From Haladaptatus cibarius D43 (GTDB lineage: Archaea > Halobacteriota > Halobacteria > Halobacteriales > Haladaptataceae): DNA of 64,000 nt. The stretch's first letter is position 1, and the number at the start of each line of letters is the position of its first letter. Where the stretch lies: NCBI RefSeq assembly GCF_000710615.1, contig NZ_JDTH01000002.1, positions 90,082 through 154,081 of the forward strand. Direction: 5' to 3'. Below are positions 53,137-61,851 of this stretch, in pieces. A model generated the notes under the pieces. That model saw only the letters and a program-made list of their open reading frames with translations, had not been told where the DNA came from and ran no database searches. The translations under genes and the position numbers were made by a program.

Positions 53137-54600
53137 ATGGATGTGAAAAGCTTCGCGCAAGGCTTCAAGGCGATGCTCGGCGCTCGAACAGTACACATCG
53201 CCGCGAACGGTGTGCTGGTGGTCATCCTCACTCGGTTTCTGCTGACGCCGACTGAGTACGGCCTGCTCGGCAGTGCCCTCGCGGTGTTCGGGGTTGCGGG
53301 CCTGTTCGCGGATCTCGGCACGTCGAAATCGGCGGCCAGATACGTCACGGAATACCGCGAACGCGACCCCGGACAGGTTCCCCACGTCCTGCGCTCCGCA
53401 CTCAGATACCGACTCGTCGCAATCGCGCTGGTGTTCGTCGCCTTCACGGTGTTCGCCGGGACGATTGCCCGAATCGCCAATCAGCCCAAACTCGCGCCGC
53501 TGTTGGTGTTCGGCGGTGCCTACATCGCGGTATACTCGCTCTCGACGTTCGCCGTCGTCGTGTTTCAGGGCTACAATCGGGTGCTGTGGAGTGCGATAAC
53601 GCGGGCGACAGGGAGCGTCAGCCTCGTCGTCTTCGTCATCCTCGGCGTGGTTTTCGTCGGCGGCGCGGTCGGCGCAGTGGTCGGGTACGTCCTGAGTTAC
53701 GCGCTGGCCACGGTCGTCGGACTGGGCGTCCTCTACCGACGATTCTACTCGACGCACGCAGTGGGCCAGCGCGAGGACGGACTGAATCGACGGGTACTGC
53801 GGTACAGCATTCCCCTCACCGCGACACAGGGGGCGAACGTTTTGGACAAGTACATCGACACGATTCTGGTCGGCGGCATCGCCGGGGCAACCGCGGCAGG
53901 CTACTACCATCTCGCCAAAACCATCTCGGCGTTCGTCGAGGCCCCGGCGTCCTCGCTCGGGTTCACCATCTCGCCGACCTACGGCGAGCAGAAGGCCGGA
54001 AACGAACGCGAGTCGGCAGCCCGACTGTACGAGACGACGTTTCAGCACGTTCTCCTGCTGTACGTCCCTGCCGCCGCCGGGTTGATTCTCGTGGCCGACC
54101 CCGCGGTGACGCAGGTGTTTGGGTCGGGGTACGCCGAAGCGATTCCCGTCGTGCAGGTGTTCGCGGTGTACACCGTGTTACAGGCGATAACCCTCATCAC
54201 CAGCGATGCGCTGGATTACCTCGGCAGGGCGCGAGAGCGCGCGATTGCCAAGGGTGGAACCTCCGCGGCAAACTTCGGTCTCAACCTCCTGCTTATTCCC
54301 TCCCTCGGCGCGGTCGGCGCGGCCCTCGCAACCGTCGTAACCCACTCCGTCTACGTGCTGGTCAACTTGGCCGTGGTGCATCACGAACTGTCGCTTTCGA
54401 TTTCCAGATTGCTCCGCCACGTCGGATTCGTCTGCGCCATCGCGGCGGCTATGTCGGCGGTCGTCTTCGCCTCGCTCCAGTTCGTTTCGGGCCTGATCTC
54501 GCTGGTCGCGGTGGTGCTGTTGGGCGGGGCCGTTTGGGCGGGATTGGCGACTGCGAGTGGACTGTTGGATATTCGGCGGGTTCTGCGCGTGTTCGCGTAG
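53137..54600 (+). CDS. Polysaccharide/oligosaccharide flippase (Wzx/MATE-type)
   Basis: 487 residues with about 12-14 membrane helices, standard for the family. N-terminal V-L-V-V-I-L-T-R-F-L-L-T-P-T-E-Y-G-L near residue 27 is the flippase signature, followed by G-L-F-A-D-L-G-T-S-K. It would flip lipid-linked glycan from the cytoplasmic to the outer face. It lies 21 bases after the large membrane protein, probably in the same transcript. Element B follows its stop. Confidence 0.87.
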   Translation: MDVKSFAQGFKAMLGARTVHIAANGVLVVILTRFLLTPTEYGLLGSALAVFGVAGLFADLGTSKSAARYVTEYRERDPGQVPHVLRSALRYRLVAIALVFVAFTVFAGTIARIANQPKLAPLLVFGGAYIAVYSLSTFAVVVFQGYNRVLWSAITRATGSVSLVVFVILGVVFVGGAVGAVVGYVLSYALATVVGLGVLYRRFYSTHAVGQREDGLNRRVLRYSIPLTATQGANVLDKYIDTILVGGIAGATAAGYYHLAKTISAFVEAPASSLGFTISPTYGEQKAGNERESAARLYETTFQHVLLLYVPAAAGLILVADPAVTQVFGSGYAEAIPVVQVFAVYTVLQAITLITSDALDYLGRARERAIAKGGTSAANFGLNLLLIPSLGAVGAALATVVTHSVYVLVNLAVVHHELSLSISRLLRHVGFVCAIAAAMSAVVFASLQFVSGLISLVAVVLLGGAVWAGLATASGLLDIRRVLRVFA

Positions 54601-54678
54601 AGGACTAGGAAGGGTGAGTTGTGGCTTCGTCTAGTGATTTTTGTTGGAACTGATTTTGTAGTCGTGAGAGTAAAATCG

Positions 54679-54909
54679 ACTGCAATCGCAGCAGTCACGA
54701 CTCCACACGCCCTCACTCGTCACGCTCCTTCCAGTCCCTCGTTCCTCGTTCGCCCGTAATCTGCCAAGGACAGCAAGGCGGGCAGGCCGCTGGCCTGCCC
54801 GTCCAATCCAACTTTGGTCAGCCGGTCTTTTCGGAAACTCCTCCTGCCGAAATCTGTGGCAAGAGCGAGTGCCCGTGCGAGGGATATGTGGAGTCGGGAA
54901 TCGCAACCG
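54679..54909. repeat. Inverted-repeat element B (right arm truncated)
   Basis: The left arm at 54679-54755 matches the left arms of elements A and C (CGACTCCA, then CACTCGTCACGCTCCTT and TTCGCCCG). The right arm (about 54865-54909) is short and keeps only the outer part. The core hairpin CGGGCAGGCC/GGCCTGCCCG at 54779-54801 with loop GCT is the same as in element A. The following stretch with TTTTCGGAAACT is shared with A (inverted) and C. No coding capacity. Confidence 0.72.
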
Positions 54910-55186
54910 GCACTCCATCACGAGAAACCGTTTTCGCAGGCCTGAGTTGCAGGCTTCTCTTCATCAAAACGAATGCCTCTCTGCAGAGGGTGAACAACTA
55001 TCGACAAATAGACTTCCAGCTCTACAATCCGAGTGAGGGTATCGTAGACGGTGCCTATATCGAGTAGTAACGACCACACTAACAGCCATCCTCCCGGCTC
55101 CGAAAAAGAGCACAACTCGACTACGACGAATCCATCAGCCCACGCCTACCACGGACAGGAAATCCCACGAAAACCGCAGTCGGCCC

Positions 55187-55195
55187 ATAACAAAG
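55187..55195 (+). promoter_or_regulatory. ATAACAAAG motif before the second phosphatase-superfamily gene
   Basis: Exact copy 64 bases before ATG 55260 (52 before GTG 55248). Confidence 0.55.
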
Positions 55196-55259
55196 CGAAC
55201 CCCGGTGGTGCGAAGGGACAGAGCCATGGGCAGGTCGGCCTGCCCCGGTGACTTTAGCT

Positions 55260-56846
55260 ATGTCGATGGAAACAGCGAACCCGGAACGAGCGTTCGTCCT
55301 CGGATTGGACGGCGTCCCATGGGACTTGATTCGCCGATGGACAGAGGAAGGAAAGCTACCAAACTTCGCACGAGTGGTCGAGGAGGGTGCCTCCGGCCCG
55401 CTTTCGAGCACGACACCGGACGCCACGCCGCTCGCGTGGCCGACGATTGCGACGGGGGTGTGGCCCGACAAACACGGCCTGTACGGTTTCCAGCAGTTGG
55501 AGCGGGAGTACACCCACCGGATGAACACCAGCGCGGACGTGCGACGGCCCGAACTTTGGGACATCCTCTCGCCCGCCGTCGTGGGCAACGTGCCGATGAC
55601 CTACCCGGCCAGCGAAATCGACGGGACGCTCGTCACGGGGATGATGACGCCCGAAATGGACGAGCGGTTCTCCCACCCGACGGAGTTCGGAAAAGAGTTG
55701 AAAGAGACGATTCCGGACTACCGAATCGGCCTCTCGTGGGACGAGTTCCGCGACCGGCCGGACGAGTTTCGAGAGGAACTGTCTTCCTTGCTCGACACCC
55801 GCAGGAAGCTGATGCGTCGGCTGATGGACGAGGAGTGGCGACTCTTCTTTTTCGTTTACACCGCACCGGACAGACTTCAGCATCTCATCTGGGAAGAAGA
55901 CGCTCTGCTCTCCCACTACCGCGAACTGGACGACATCCTCGGCGAGGTGATGGAGTACACGGAATCGCGCGATTCTGCGCTGTTCATCGTCTCCGACCAC
56001 GGTTTCGGCCCGATTTCCCGATTCGTCTTTCTCAACACCCTGCTGGAACGCGAGGGACACCTCCAGCGGAAAGGTGGCGACGGAACTCGCGGCGCGCTCG
56101 CTCGCGTCGGTCTGACGAAAAACCGCGTTCAGGGACTTCTCTCCCGGCTCGGTGTGAGCGAGAAGTCGCTGGTCGAACACCTGCCGAAATCCGTCGTCGA
56201 TACCGTTGCGGCGCAGGTTCCCGGCGAGCACAACCTCTACGACGTGGAGTTCGAGGACACCGTCGCGTTCGCTCACGGTTCAGGCAACATCTACGTCAAC
56301 GATACGATTCGGTTCGACCCGGGCGTCGTCGCGCCCGAAGATGTCCCCGCAATCAAAAGCGAACTCCGTTCCCTGTTCGAGGGACTGACCGACCCGGAAA
56401 CCGAAAACCGCGTCCTCGACGTTCACGACGGCGACGAACTGTTTCCGACCGACCTCCATTCCCCCGACCTCGTCGTCAAAGGGAAAGCGGAGTACGAAAC
56501 CGCGGTGTCGCTGACACGGGACGTGTTTCGGGATAGCGGAAGCAAAGTTGCCAGCCATAGACCGGAAGGAATTTTCCTCGCGTGGGGGCCGAGCGTCGAA
56601 CAGGGTGCGAGTGCCACCGACGCGAGCGTGACCGACGTTGCCCCGACGATTCTCCACGCGCTCGACGAGGCGGTTCCGTCGGACGCCGACGGACGCGTGC
56701 TGAAAGAAATCTTCCACGGTGGGTCGAAACCCGGTCGCCGGGCGGTTTCACAGCGCGAATATGGGCAGGCGGGACATTCGGCGGAAGTCGAAGCCGACTT
56801 CGACGACGTGGAAGACCGACTCCGCGGCCTCGGGTATATGGAATGA
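55260..56846 (+). CDS. Alkaline-phosphatase-superfamily protein (second copy)
   Basis: 528 residues from ATG 55260; GTG 55248 and ATG 55266 are also in frame. Metal-site segments: L-G-L-D-G-V-P-W near residue 14, T-P-L-A-W-P-T-I-A-T-G near 57 (Thr nucleophile region) and V-S-D-H-G-F-G near 243. The last residues D-R-L-R-G-L-G-Y-M-E match the end of the copy at 34171. The substrate is unknown; phosphodiester-linked glycan decoration is possible. It is coupled by ATGA to the epimerase. Confidence 0.82.
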   Translation: MSMETANPERAFVLGLDGVPWDLIRRWTEEGKLPNFARVVEEGASGPLSSTTPDATPLAWPTIATGVWPDKHGLYGFQQLEREYTHRMNTSADVRRPELWDILSPAVVGNVPMTYPASEIDGTLVTGMMTPEMDERFSHPTEFGKELKETIPDYRIGLSWDEFRDRPDEFREELSSLLDTRRKLMRRLMDEEWRLFFFVYTAPDRLQHLIWEEDALLSHYRELDDILGEVMEYTESRDSALFIVSDHGFGPISRFVFLNTLLEREGHLQRKGGDGTRGALARVGLTKNRVQGLLSRLGVSEKSLVEHLPKSVVDTVAAQVPGEHNLYDVEFEDTVAFAHGSGNIYVNDTIRFDPGVVAPEDVPAIKSELRSLFEGLTDPETENRVLDVHDGDELFPTDLHSPDLVVKGKAEYETAVSLTRDVFRDSGSKVASHRPEGIFLAWGPSVEQGASATDASVTDVAPTILHALDEAVPSDADGRVLKEIFHGGSKPGRRAVSQREYGQAGHSAEVEADFDDVEDRLRGLGYME

Positions 56847-57853
56847 GCGGTAAAATCGGCGACTCAGAGCGAACCGACAGTTTCGCCCGAACCGGCAATT
56901 CGCTCGACATCGCCGGTTCGGATTCGCCCACGATTCCGTCTCCGACCGACCAGACGATTCTCGTCACTGGCGGCGCAGGATTCGTCGGCAGTCACCTCGT
57001 GGATGCTCTCACTGCCGACAACGAGGTTCGCGTTCTCGATGACTTCTCGTCCGGCAATCGCGGGAACGTTCCCGAAAACGCCGAAATCGTGGAGGGCGAC
57101 GTGCGCGACCCGAGAACCGTGCGAAACGCGATGGCAGGCGTCGATACCGTCTTCCATCAGGCCGCGATGGTCAGCGTCGAGCAGTCGGTCGAACACCCGC
57201 TTCGAAGCCACGCCGTCACGGGCGACGGGTCGCTGGTCGTCCTCGATTGCGCCCGGCGGGAGGACGCCCGGGTCGTCCTCGCCTCCAGCGCGGCGGTGTA
57301 CGGCCACCCCGAGTCGGTGCCGATTTCGGAATCGGCGCGGAAGACGCCGACCTCGCCCTACGGCATCGACAAACTCGTCGCCGACCAGTACGCGCGGCGA
57401 TTTTCCGATCTGTACGGGCTTGAGACGGTCGTTCTGCGGTATTTCAACATCTACGGCCCGCGACAGAATCCGGAGTACAGCGCGGTCGTCCGGGTGTTCA
57501 TGGAACAGGCCAGCAGAGACGACAACATTACGATTGAAGGAGACGGCACCCAAACGCGGGATTTCGTCCATATCTCGGACGTGGTGCAGGCCAACCTCCG
57601 CGCGGCAGTTACCGACCGAACCGGCGAGGCGTTCAACGTCGGAACCGGGGAGAGCGTGACGATTCGGGAACTCGCGGAGGCGGTTCGAGACGCCAGCGAT
57701 TCGGATTCCGACATCGTCCACGTCGAACCCAGACAGGGTGACATCGACCACAGTCGGGCAGACGTGCGAAGAGCGCGCGAGAAGTTGGACTACGAGCCGA
57801 CGGTTTCGCTCTCCGCGGGGCTTCAATCGCTCGTCGGAGAACTGACGGTCTGA
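56843..57853 (+). CDS. NAD-dependent nucleotide-sugar epimerase (GalE/WbpP type)
   Basis: 336 residues. SDR fold: G-G-A-G-F-V-G-S-H-L near residue 44, catalytic Ser-x-x-Tyr-x-x-x-Lys with S-S-A-A-V-Y-G and S-P-Y-G-I-D-K near 155-175, and R-Y-F-N-I-Y-G-P-R-Q near 197. About 38 N-terminal residues before the Rossmann strand form an unusual Ser/Asp/Thr-rich extension. It probably interconverts UDP-Glc/UDP-Gal or their N-acetyl forms. It overlaps the phosphatase gene by ATGA, suggesting related roles in glycan building. Confidence 0.86.
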   Translation: MSGKIGDSERTDSFARTGNSLDIAGSDSPTIPSPTDQTILVTGGAGFVGSHLVDALTADNEVRVLDDFSSGNRGNVPENAEIVEGDVRDPRTVRNAMAGVDTVFHQAAMVSVEQSVEHPLRSHAVTGDGSLVVLDCARREDARVVLASSAAVYGHPESVPISESARKTPTSPYGIDKLVADQYARRFSDLYGLETVVLRYFNIYGPRQNPEYSAVVRVFMEQASRDDNITIEGDGTQTRDFVHISDVVQANLRAAVTDRTGEAFNVGTGESVTIRELAEAVRDASDSDSDIVHVEPRQGDIDHSRADVRRAREKLDYEPTVSLSAGLQSLVGELTV

Positions 57854-57921
57854 ACTTCCCTCGCCCACAACCGGTTTGTTTGTGGGCGTCGAAGCCGTAG
57901 ATGAACTGTCTTCAGCCCGCC

Positions 57922-57930
57922 CATAACAAA
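57922..57930 (+). promoter_or_regulatory. ATAACAAAG motif before the tRNA-like gene
   Basis: Exact copy with 27 bases between motif and the 5' end of the tRNA-like sequence (57958). The spacing equals that of the protein-gene copies closest to their starts, pointing to a core-promoter role. Confidence 0.6.
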
Positions 57931-57957
57931 GATAGTTCCCCCCAATGTGTAAATCGT

Positions 57958-58042
57958 GGAAGGGTGGCTCAGTGGTAGAGCACCACCGATTTGTCGGTGG
58001 GAGCCTGACAGGCTTCGCGTGGTTCGAATCCCGCCCCTTCCG
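57958..58042 (+). tRNA. tRNA-like gene, anticodon unresolved (possible pseudo-tRNA)
   Basis: 85 bases. Acceptor stem GGAAGGG pairs perfectly with CCCTTCC, discriminator G; the D-arm GCTC/GAGC is complete; T-loop TTCGAAT is canonical, with a T-stem containing one bulged T. The middle is abnormal: CCACCG/CGGTGG makes a 6-bp stem with a 6-base loop (ATTTGT), which gives no standard anticodon, and AGCCT/AGGCT forms an extra variable-arm hairpin. I could not fit any isotype. It may be a pseudo-tRNA, a recombined tRNA, or a non-decoding RNA. It has a motif promoter upstream and a copy of its 3' end downstream. Confidence 0.6.
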
Positions 58043-58170
58043 CTTTTGCGAGGAACGGACGTGACGAGGAAAAGCGAGAAAGGGATTCGAATCCTACAAG
58101 ACACAGCACGGAACGGCGGAACGCCGCATGCCCGGAATGTCTTGTTCTGGTTCGAATCCCGCCCCTTCCG
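58043..58170 (+). repeat. Downstream module duplicating the tRNA-like 3' end
   Basis: A 128-base unit whose last 23 bases (58148-58170) exactly repeat 58020-58042, the T-arm and acceptor end. Inside is GGGATTCGAA facing TTCGAATCCC, an inverted T-arm copy. Blocks GAGGAAC, ACGTGACGA and CCCGGAA occur at matching places in the module beside tRNA-Glu. Bases 58171-58206 resemble the start of the module again, as if a second unit had begun. Confidence 0.7.
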
Positions 58171-58778
58171 TTTCTGCGACGAGTGGACACGACGAGTGAA
58201 AACGACTGCGAGATTGTCGGAAGAAAGTTCTCGGAGTATGGCTTTGGTGAACTGGAGCGACAACTGCAAAGTCCGTGACTGCAGAAGTCACGACTCTAGG
58301 TCACGCCCTCGCTCTCGCGGTCACTCGTGGTAGAGCCACTCGTTCCCGCCTTCGCTCGCCCGTTGCCACCAGGCCACCGAAGGCCGGGCGCGCGAGCGCG
58401 CCCGGCCAATCCAAAATTTGGTCGGCTGTTTTCGGAAACTCGTCCTACCGAGATCGGGGACAAACCAAACAACCACTTGCGGTTCCTGGTGTCTCACAAT
58501 CGCGCCGCGATTTTGATGTCCTGAAAACCGGAGATTTTTCTGATGTGACGAACGCTCCACGTTCGTAACCAGCAGGGAAAAACGTGCTTCTTCCCGTGGA
58601 ATCAGGCGAACGAGAAACGAGCGACTGGAAGGAGCGTGACGAGTGAGGGCGTATTTTGAGTCGTGACTTCTGCGGTCGCTGTCAGTCTGAGTGTTACAGT
58701 TGCGATGCCACTCGAAATCTAATGTCGAAAAAGTCCAACTCGTCCACGACTGCAAACTCCAAAAAATCGCTCTTATCG
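58171..58778. other. Non-coding region with inverted-repeat element C
   Basis: About 600 bases without a supported gene. Open frames over the element exist on both strands, but they are artefacts of G+C-rich repeats. Element C occupies 58275-58682. The remaining bases show only short AT-poor spacer. Confidence 0.5.
58275..58682. repeat. Inverted-repeat element C
   Basis: About 410 bases. The left arm (58275-58366) and right arm (58600-58682) are inverted copies (GACTGCAGAAGTCACGACTC outward; ACGCCCTC; TTCGCTCGCCCG). The perfect hairpin GGCCGGGCGCG/CGCGCCCGGCC with loop CGAG is at 58382-58407, and ACGAACG/CGTTCGT at 58548-58566. It shares the TTTTCGGAAACT core with element B. It is the longest member and lies directly after the tRNA-like module. 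Confidence 0.78.
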
Positions 58779-59738
58779 TCACCGTGGGCCGATGGGGGTT
58801 CGCGTCGTCGTTGGGTCTTCGTCCCGGAGGTGGCCCGCGATTTGTCCCATCGTCAGCACTTTCACTCGCGCCTCGTCCCGGCGCATGGCGAGGTGTTCGA
58901 GGACGACGCGCAGGCGCTTGAAATCGCGCTCTTCGGTGAAGTTTCCGGGGCGCATCCAGAGGTGGAACACACCGTCGTCGGCATCCGCGGCGCGGTCGAT
59001 GCCGCGCTTCGCCGAGCGGATGAGTGGATCGTCCCAGACGTTCTTCGTGAGGGTTCGAACGCGACTGTCGTCGCCGAACAGGAACATCGACGCAGGGATG
59101 TTCACCAGTCCGTAGTCGTCCGTTTCCGGAGTCACGAGTGGCGGCCCCGTCCTGCTCACAGTTCGGTCGATGAACTTGGCCAACGACCGAAACCGGGTTT
59201 TGTCGTACCAGAGTTCGGGTCTGGTGCCACGGTAGCACGTGAAGCCGTAGGCCGCGAGCACGTCCCGGTGGCCGACGCTGTTCTGCGGGAAAACGAACGA
59301 TTCCAAATCGTAGCCGCCGTCGTCCGCGATTTCGAGGCTGGTTCGCGTCTCGGCGACGGCGATTTCTCTGCTGGTTCGCACGTCGCCGTATTCGACGTGC
59401 GAAAACGAATGACAGGCGATTTCGTGGGTTGCGGTTGCGTCGTTGATGTCTTCGATGAGGCCGTCCGCGAACCACCGCGGATGGCACTCGGCGACACCAC
59501 CCGGGTCGTGGTCGAACCAGTCGTCCGTCGGCGTTGCGTGGCCTGCATGGGTTCCGTCGCACGAGTCGAGAAAGAGATGGCCGACGATGGCCCACGTAGC
59601 CGGGACGTCAAATTCGTCGAAGAGCGCGAGGAGTCGTGACCACGAGGTGCGCGCGCTCTCAACGTGGTCAGGAATCTCGGAGGGGTCGTGGTACCCCCAC
59701 GCGAGTTCGGCGTCCAGAGAGAGTACGACGGCGTTCAT
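58779..59738 (-). CDS. Polysaccharide deacetylase family protein
   Basis: 319 residues. N-terminal V-L-S-L-D-A-E-L-A-W-G near residue 5, H-S-F-S-H-V-E-Y-G near 115 (metal-binding His pair) and later F-P-Q-N-S-V-G-H are deacetylase (carbohydrate esterase 4-like) features. The C-terminal ~130 residues lack clear motifs. It probably deacetylates GlcNAc-type residues in the surface glycan or its precursor. A GTTTAATC box lies about 30 bases before ATG 59738, so it uses a standard promoter. It is separated from glmS by 88 bases. Confidence 0.8.
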   Translation of the reverse strand: MNAVVLSLDAELAWGYHDPSEIPDHVESARTSWSRLLALFDEFDVPATWAIVGHLFLDSCDGTHAGHATPTDDWFDHDPGGVAECHPRWFADGLIEDINDATATHEIACHSFSHVEYGDVRTSREIAVAETRTSLEIADDGGYDLESFVFPQNSVGHRDVLAAYGFTCYRGTRPELWYDKTRFRSLAKFIDRTVSRTGPPLVTPETDDYGLVNIPASMFLFGDDSRVRTLTKNVWDDPLIRSAKRGIDRAADADDGVFHLWMRPGNFTEERDFKRLRVVLEHLAMRRDEARVKVLTMGQIAGHLRDEDPTTTRTPIGPR

Positions 59739-59826
59739 TCGTAAGGAAACTGGGGTCGGTGAGCGATTAAACCGCGCCGACCGTTCAGGTAGATTCGGAC
59801 GGGTAAGCTTCGATTACCCGTCCGGT

Positions 59827-61647
59827 TCATTCGACGGTCACGCTCTTCGCCAGATTACGCGGCTTGTCGATGGGTCGGTCGAGTTGCGCCGCGGCGTGGT
59901 ACGAGAGCAACTGCAGTTGCACGTTGGCGAGAATCCCTGCAACGTCGGGATGCGTGTCGGGTATGGTCAATACGTCGTCCGCGTACTGGACGATTTCCTC
60001 GTTGGTTTCGCTGGCAACCGCGACGACCGGCGCGCCGCGGGCTTCGACTTCCTTCACGTTGCTCAACGTCTTCCGGTCGTGACGCCCCGTGAAAACCGCG
60101 AAAACGGGTGTTGCGGGCGTTACCAACGCCAGCGGCCCGTGTTTCAGCTCCCCTGCCGCGAAGCCTTCGGCGTGTTCGTAGGAAATCTCCTTGAATTTGA
60201 GCGCGCCTTCCAATGCGACCGGAAACACCGACCCGCGACCGATGAAGAAGTACGACTCGGAGTCGCGGTACCGCTTTGCGACTCGGTGGGCCTTCGTGTA
60301 GTCGAGAATCCGCTGGACGTGGTCGGGCAGGTCTGCCAGTGCGGACAGCACGTCCTGTATGTCGTCGCTTCGCCGTCCGACTACGTCGCGGACGAGTCGC
60401 TCCCCGAGGAGGGAAAGCGAAACGACCTGCGAGGAGAACGTCTTCGTCGCCGCAACGCCGATTTCCGGCCCGGCCCGGATGAACAGCGCGTCGTCACATT
60501 CTCGCGCCGCCGTCGAACCGACGACGTTCGTGACGGCGAGCGTCCGCGCACCGCCTGCCTCGGCGCGCCGCAGTGCGGAAAGCGTATCCGCCGTTTCTCC
60601 GCTCTGGGTGACACCGACGACGAGCGTGTTCTCGTCCACTGGCGGCGGGGAGACGGCGTACTCGCTGGCGAGGAACGTTTGTGCCGGAAGGCCGCGACTG
60701 CCGATGAAGTGGCTGCCGACGAGTCCCGCATGGTAGGACGTTCCGCAGGCGACGAACTGAACGCGACTGATTCCCTCGAACGTTCCCGGCGGGAAGTCTT
60801 CGAGAGCGATGTCGCCGGTCGCAGGGTCTGCGCGACCACGAAGCGTCTGCCGGAGCGAAGTCGGCTGTTCGTGAATCTCCTTTAGCATGTAGTGGTCGTA
60901 GCCGCCTTTTCCGGCGTCTTCCGGGTCCCAGTCGATAATCTGGGTCGGGCGTTCGACCGCTTCTCCGTCGAGCGTCGTGATTTCGTGCTGTCCCGGTTCG
61001 ATGACGACCACGTCGCCGTCGTCGAGGAACATGACCTCGTCGGTGAAATCCAAAAACGCGGGCACGTCGCTGGCGAGGAAGTATTTCCCGTCCCGGACAC
61101 CCAACACGAGGGGAGAGCCGGAACGAGTCGCGTAGATTGCGTCGCTCTCGTCAACTAACATTGCGACGGCGTAGCTCCCCGAAAGCCGACGAACCGTCCG
61201 TCTGAAGGCTTGCTTGGGGGGGACACCGTCCTCGAGGTGTTCTTCCACCAGATGCGGAATGACCTCGGTGTCGGTGTCACTCTGGAACGTGTGACCGCGT
61301 TTTTGCAGTTCTCTCCGAAGTTCGTCGTGATTCTCGATGATACCGTTGTGAACGACCGCGACGCGGCCGGAACAGTCCGTATGCGGATGTGCGTTTGCGT
61401 CGGTCGGCGGCCCGTGCGTGCTCCAGCGGGTGTGGCCGATGCCGAGTCCCCCGGCGGGAACCTCAGTCGCAAGCGAATCTTTGAGGTTCGAAATCTGGCC
61501 TTCTCGCTTGAACACTGCTGGGCCACGCCCGTTTTTCACCGCCAATCCCGCCGAATCGTACCCTCGATATTCCAAGTTTTCGAGGCCGACGAGAAGTTCC
61601 TCCACGGCGTCGTCCGTTTCGCCGACGCGACCGATGATTCCACACAT
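59827..61647 (-). CDS. glmS: Glutamine-fructose-6-phosphate aminotransferase (isomerizing)
   Basis: 606 residues, standard length. Makes glucosamine-6-phosphate, the entry point to UDP-GlcNAc and thus to the sugars of this cluster. Catalytic Cys2 begins the protein (M-C-G-I-I-G-R-V-G). Glutaminase motifs G-H-T-R-W-S-T-H-G near 73 and H-N-G-I-I-E-N near 98. Two SIS domains follow (about 280-420 and 450-590), with C-G-T-S-Y-H-A-G and V-T-Q-S-G-E-T-A-D-T. It ends K-S-V-T-V-E as in bacterial GlmS. A leader of about 200 bases and a motif promoter lie upstream. Confidence 0.94.
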   Translation of the reverse strand: MCGIIGRVGETDDAVEELLVGLENLEYRGYDSAGLAVKNGRGPAVFKREGQISNLKDSLATEVPAGGLGIGHTRWSTHGPPTDANAHPHTDCSGRVAVVHNGIIENHDELRRELQKRGHTFQSDTDTEVIPHLVEEHLEDGVPPKQAFRRTVRRLSGSYAVAMLVDESDAIYATRSGSPLVLGVRDGKYFLASDVPAFLDFTDEVMFLDDGDVVVIEPGQHEITTLDGEAVERPTQIIDWDPEDAGKGGYDHYMLKEIHEQPTSLRQTLRGRADPATGDIALEDFPPGTFEGISRVQFVACGTSYHAGLVGSHFIGSRGLPAQTFLASEYAVSPPPVDENTLVVGVTQSGETADTLSALRRAEAGGARTLAVTNVVGSTAARECDDALFIRAGPEIGVAATKTFSSQVVSLSLLGERLVRDVVGRRSDDIQDVLSALADLPDHVQRILDYTKAHRVAKRYRDSESYFFIGRGSVFPVALEGALKFKEISYEHAEGFAAGELKHGPLALVTPATPVFAVFTGRHDRKTLSNVKEVEARGAPVVAVASETNEEIVQYADDVLTIPDTHPDVAGILANVQLQLLSYHAAAQLDRPIDKPRNLAKSVTVE

Positions 61648-61851
61648 TAGCGCGACACCCCCAAACTGTCGTTCATACTCATTGCTGACTGAATGAAAGA
61701 TGGCGTTCGTTCTGCTGTGCGTTGCGACCCCGACCTACCGTTTGTCTAGCGTTCGGAAATCTCATAGGTGACTCGCCTCTGTCGTGTCCTGAGCGCCGCG
61801 ACAGGACTGCTGTCGAGGGCTGAACAGTATCTACGAATACCCGGATTCCAC

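Larger units (their letters stand above)
54601..55259. other. Intergenic region with inverted-repeat element B
   Basis: About 660 bases without a supported gene. Element B covers 54679-54909. The part from about 54910 to 55180 has short open frames on both strands (one of 65 codons on the minus strand), but none shows a start signal or family resemblance. ATAACAAAG at 55187-55195 faces the next gene. Confidence 0.5.

Noticed and set aside
54918..55115. A 65-codon minus-strand frame and a short plus-strand frame in the same stretch
   Set aside because: No start signal or family resemblance; left as intergenic.
58321..59595. A 424-codon minus-strand frame
   Set aside because: Arg/Pro-rich shadow of the deacetylase gene and of element C.
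61648..61851. A glmS-type ribozyme or riboswitch in the glmS leader
   Set aside because: Known glmS ribozymes are bacterial, and I saw no matching core.
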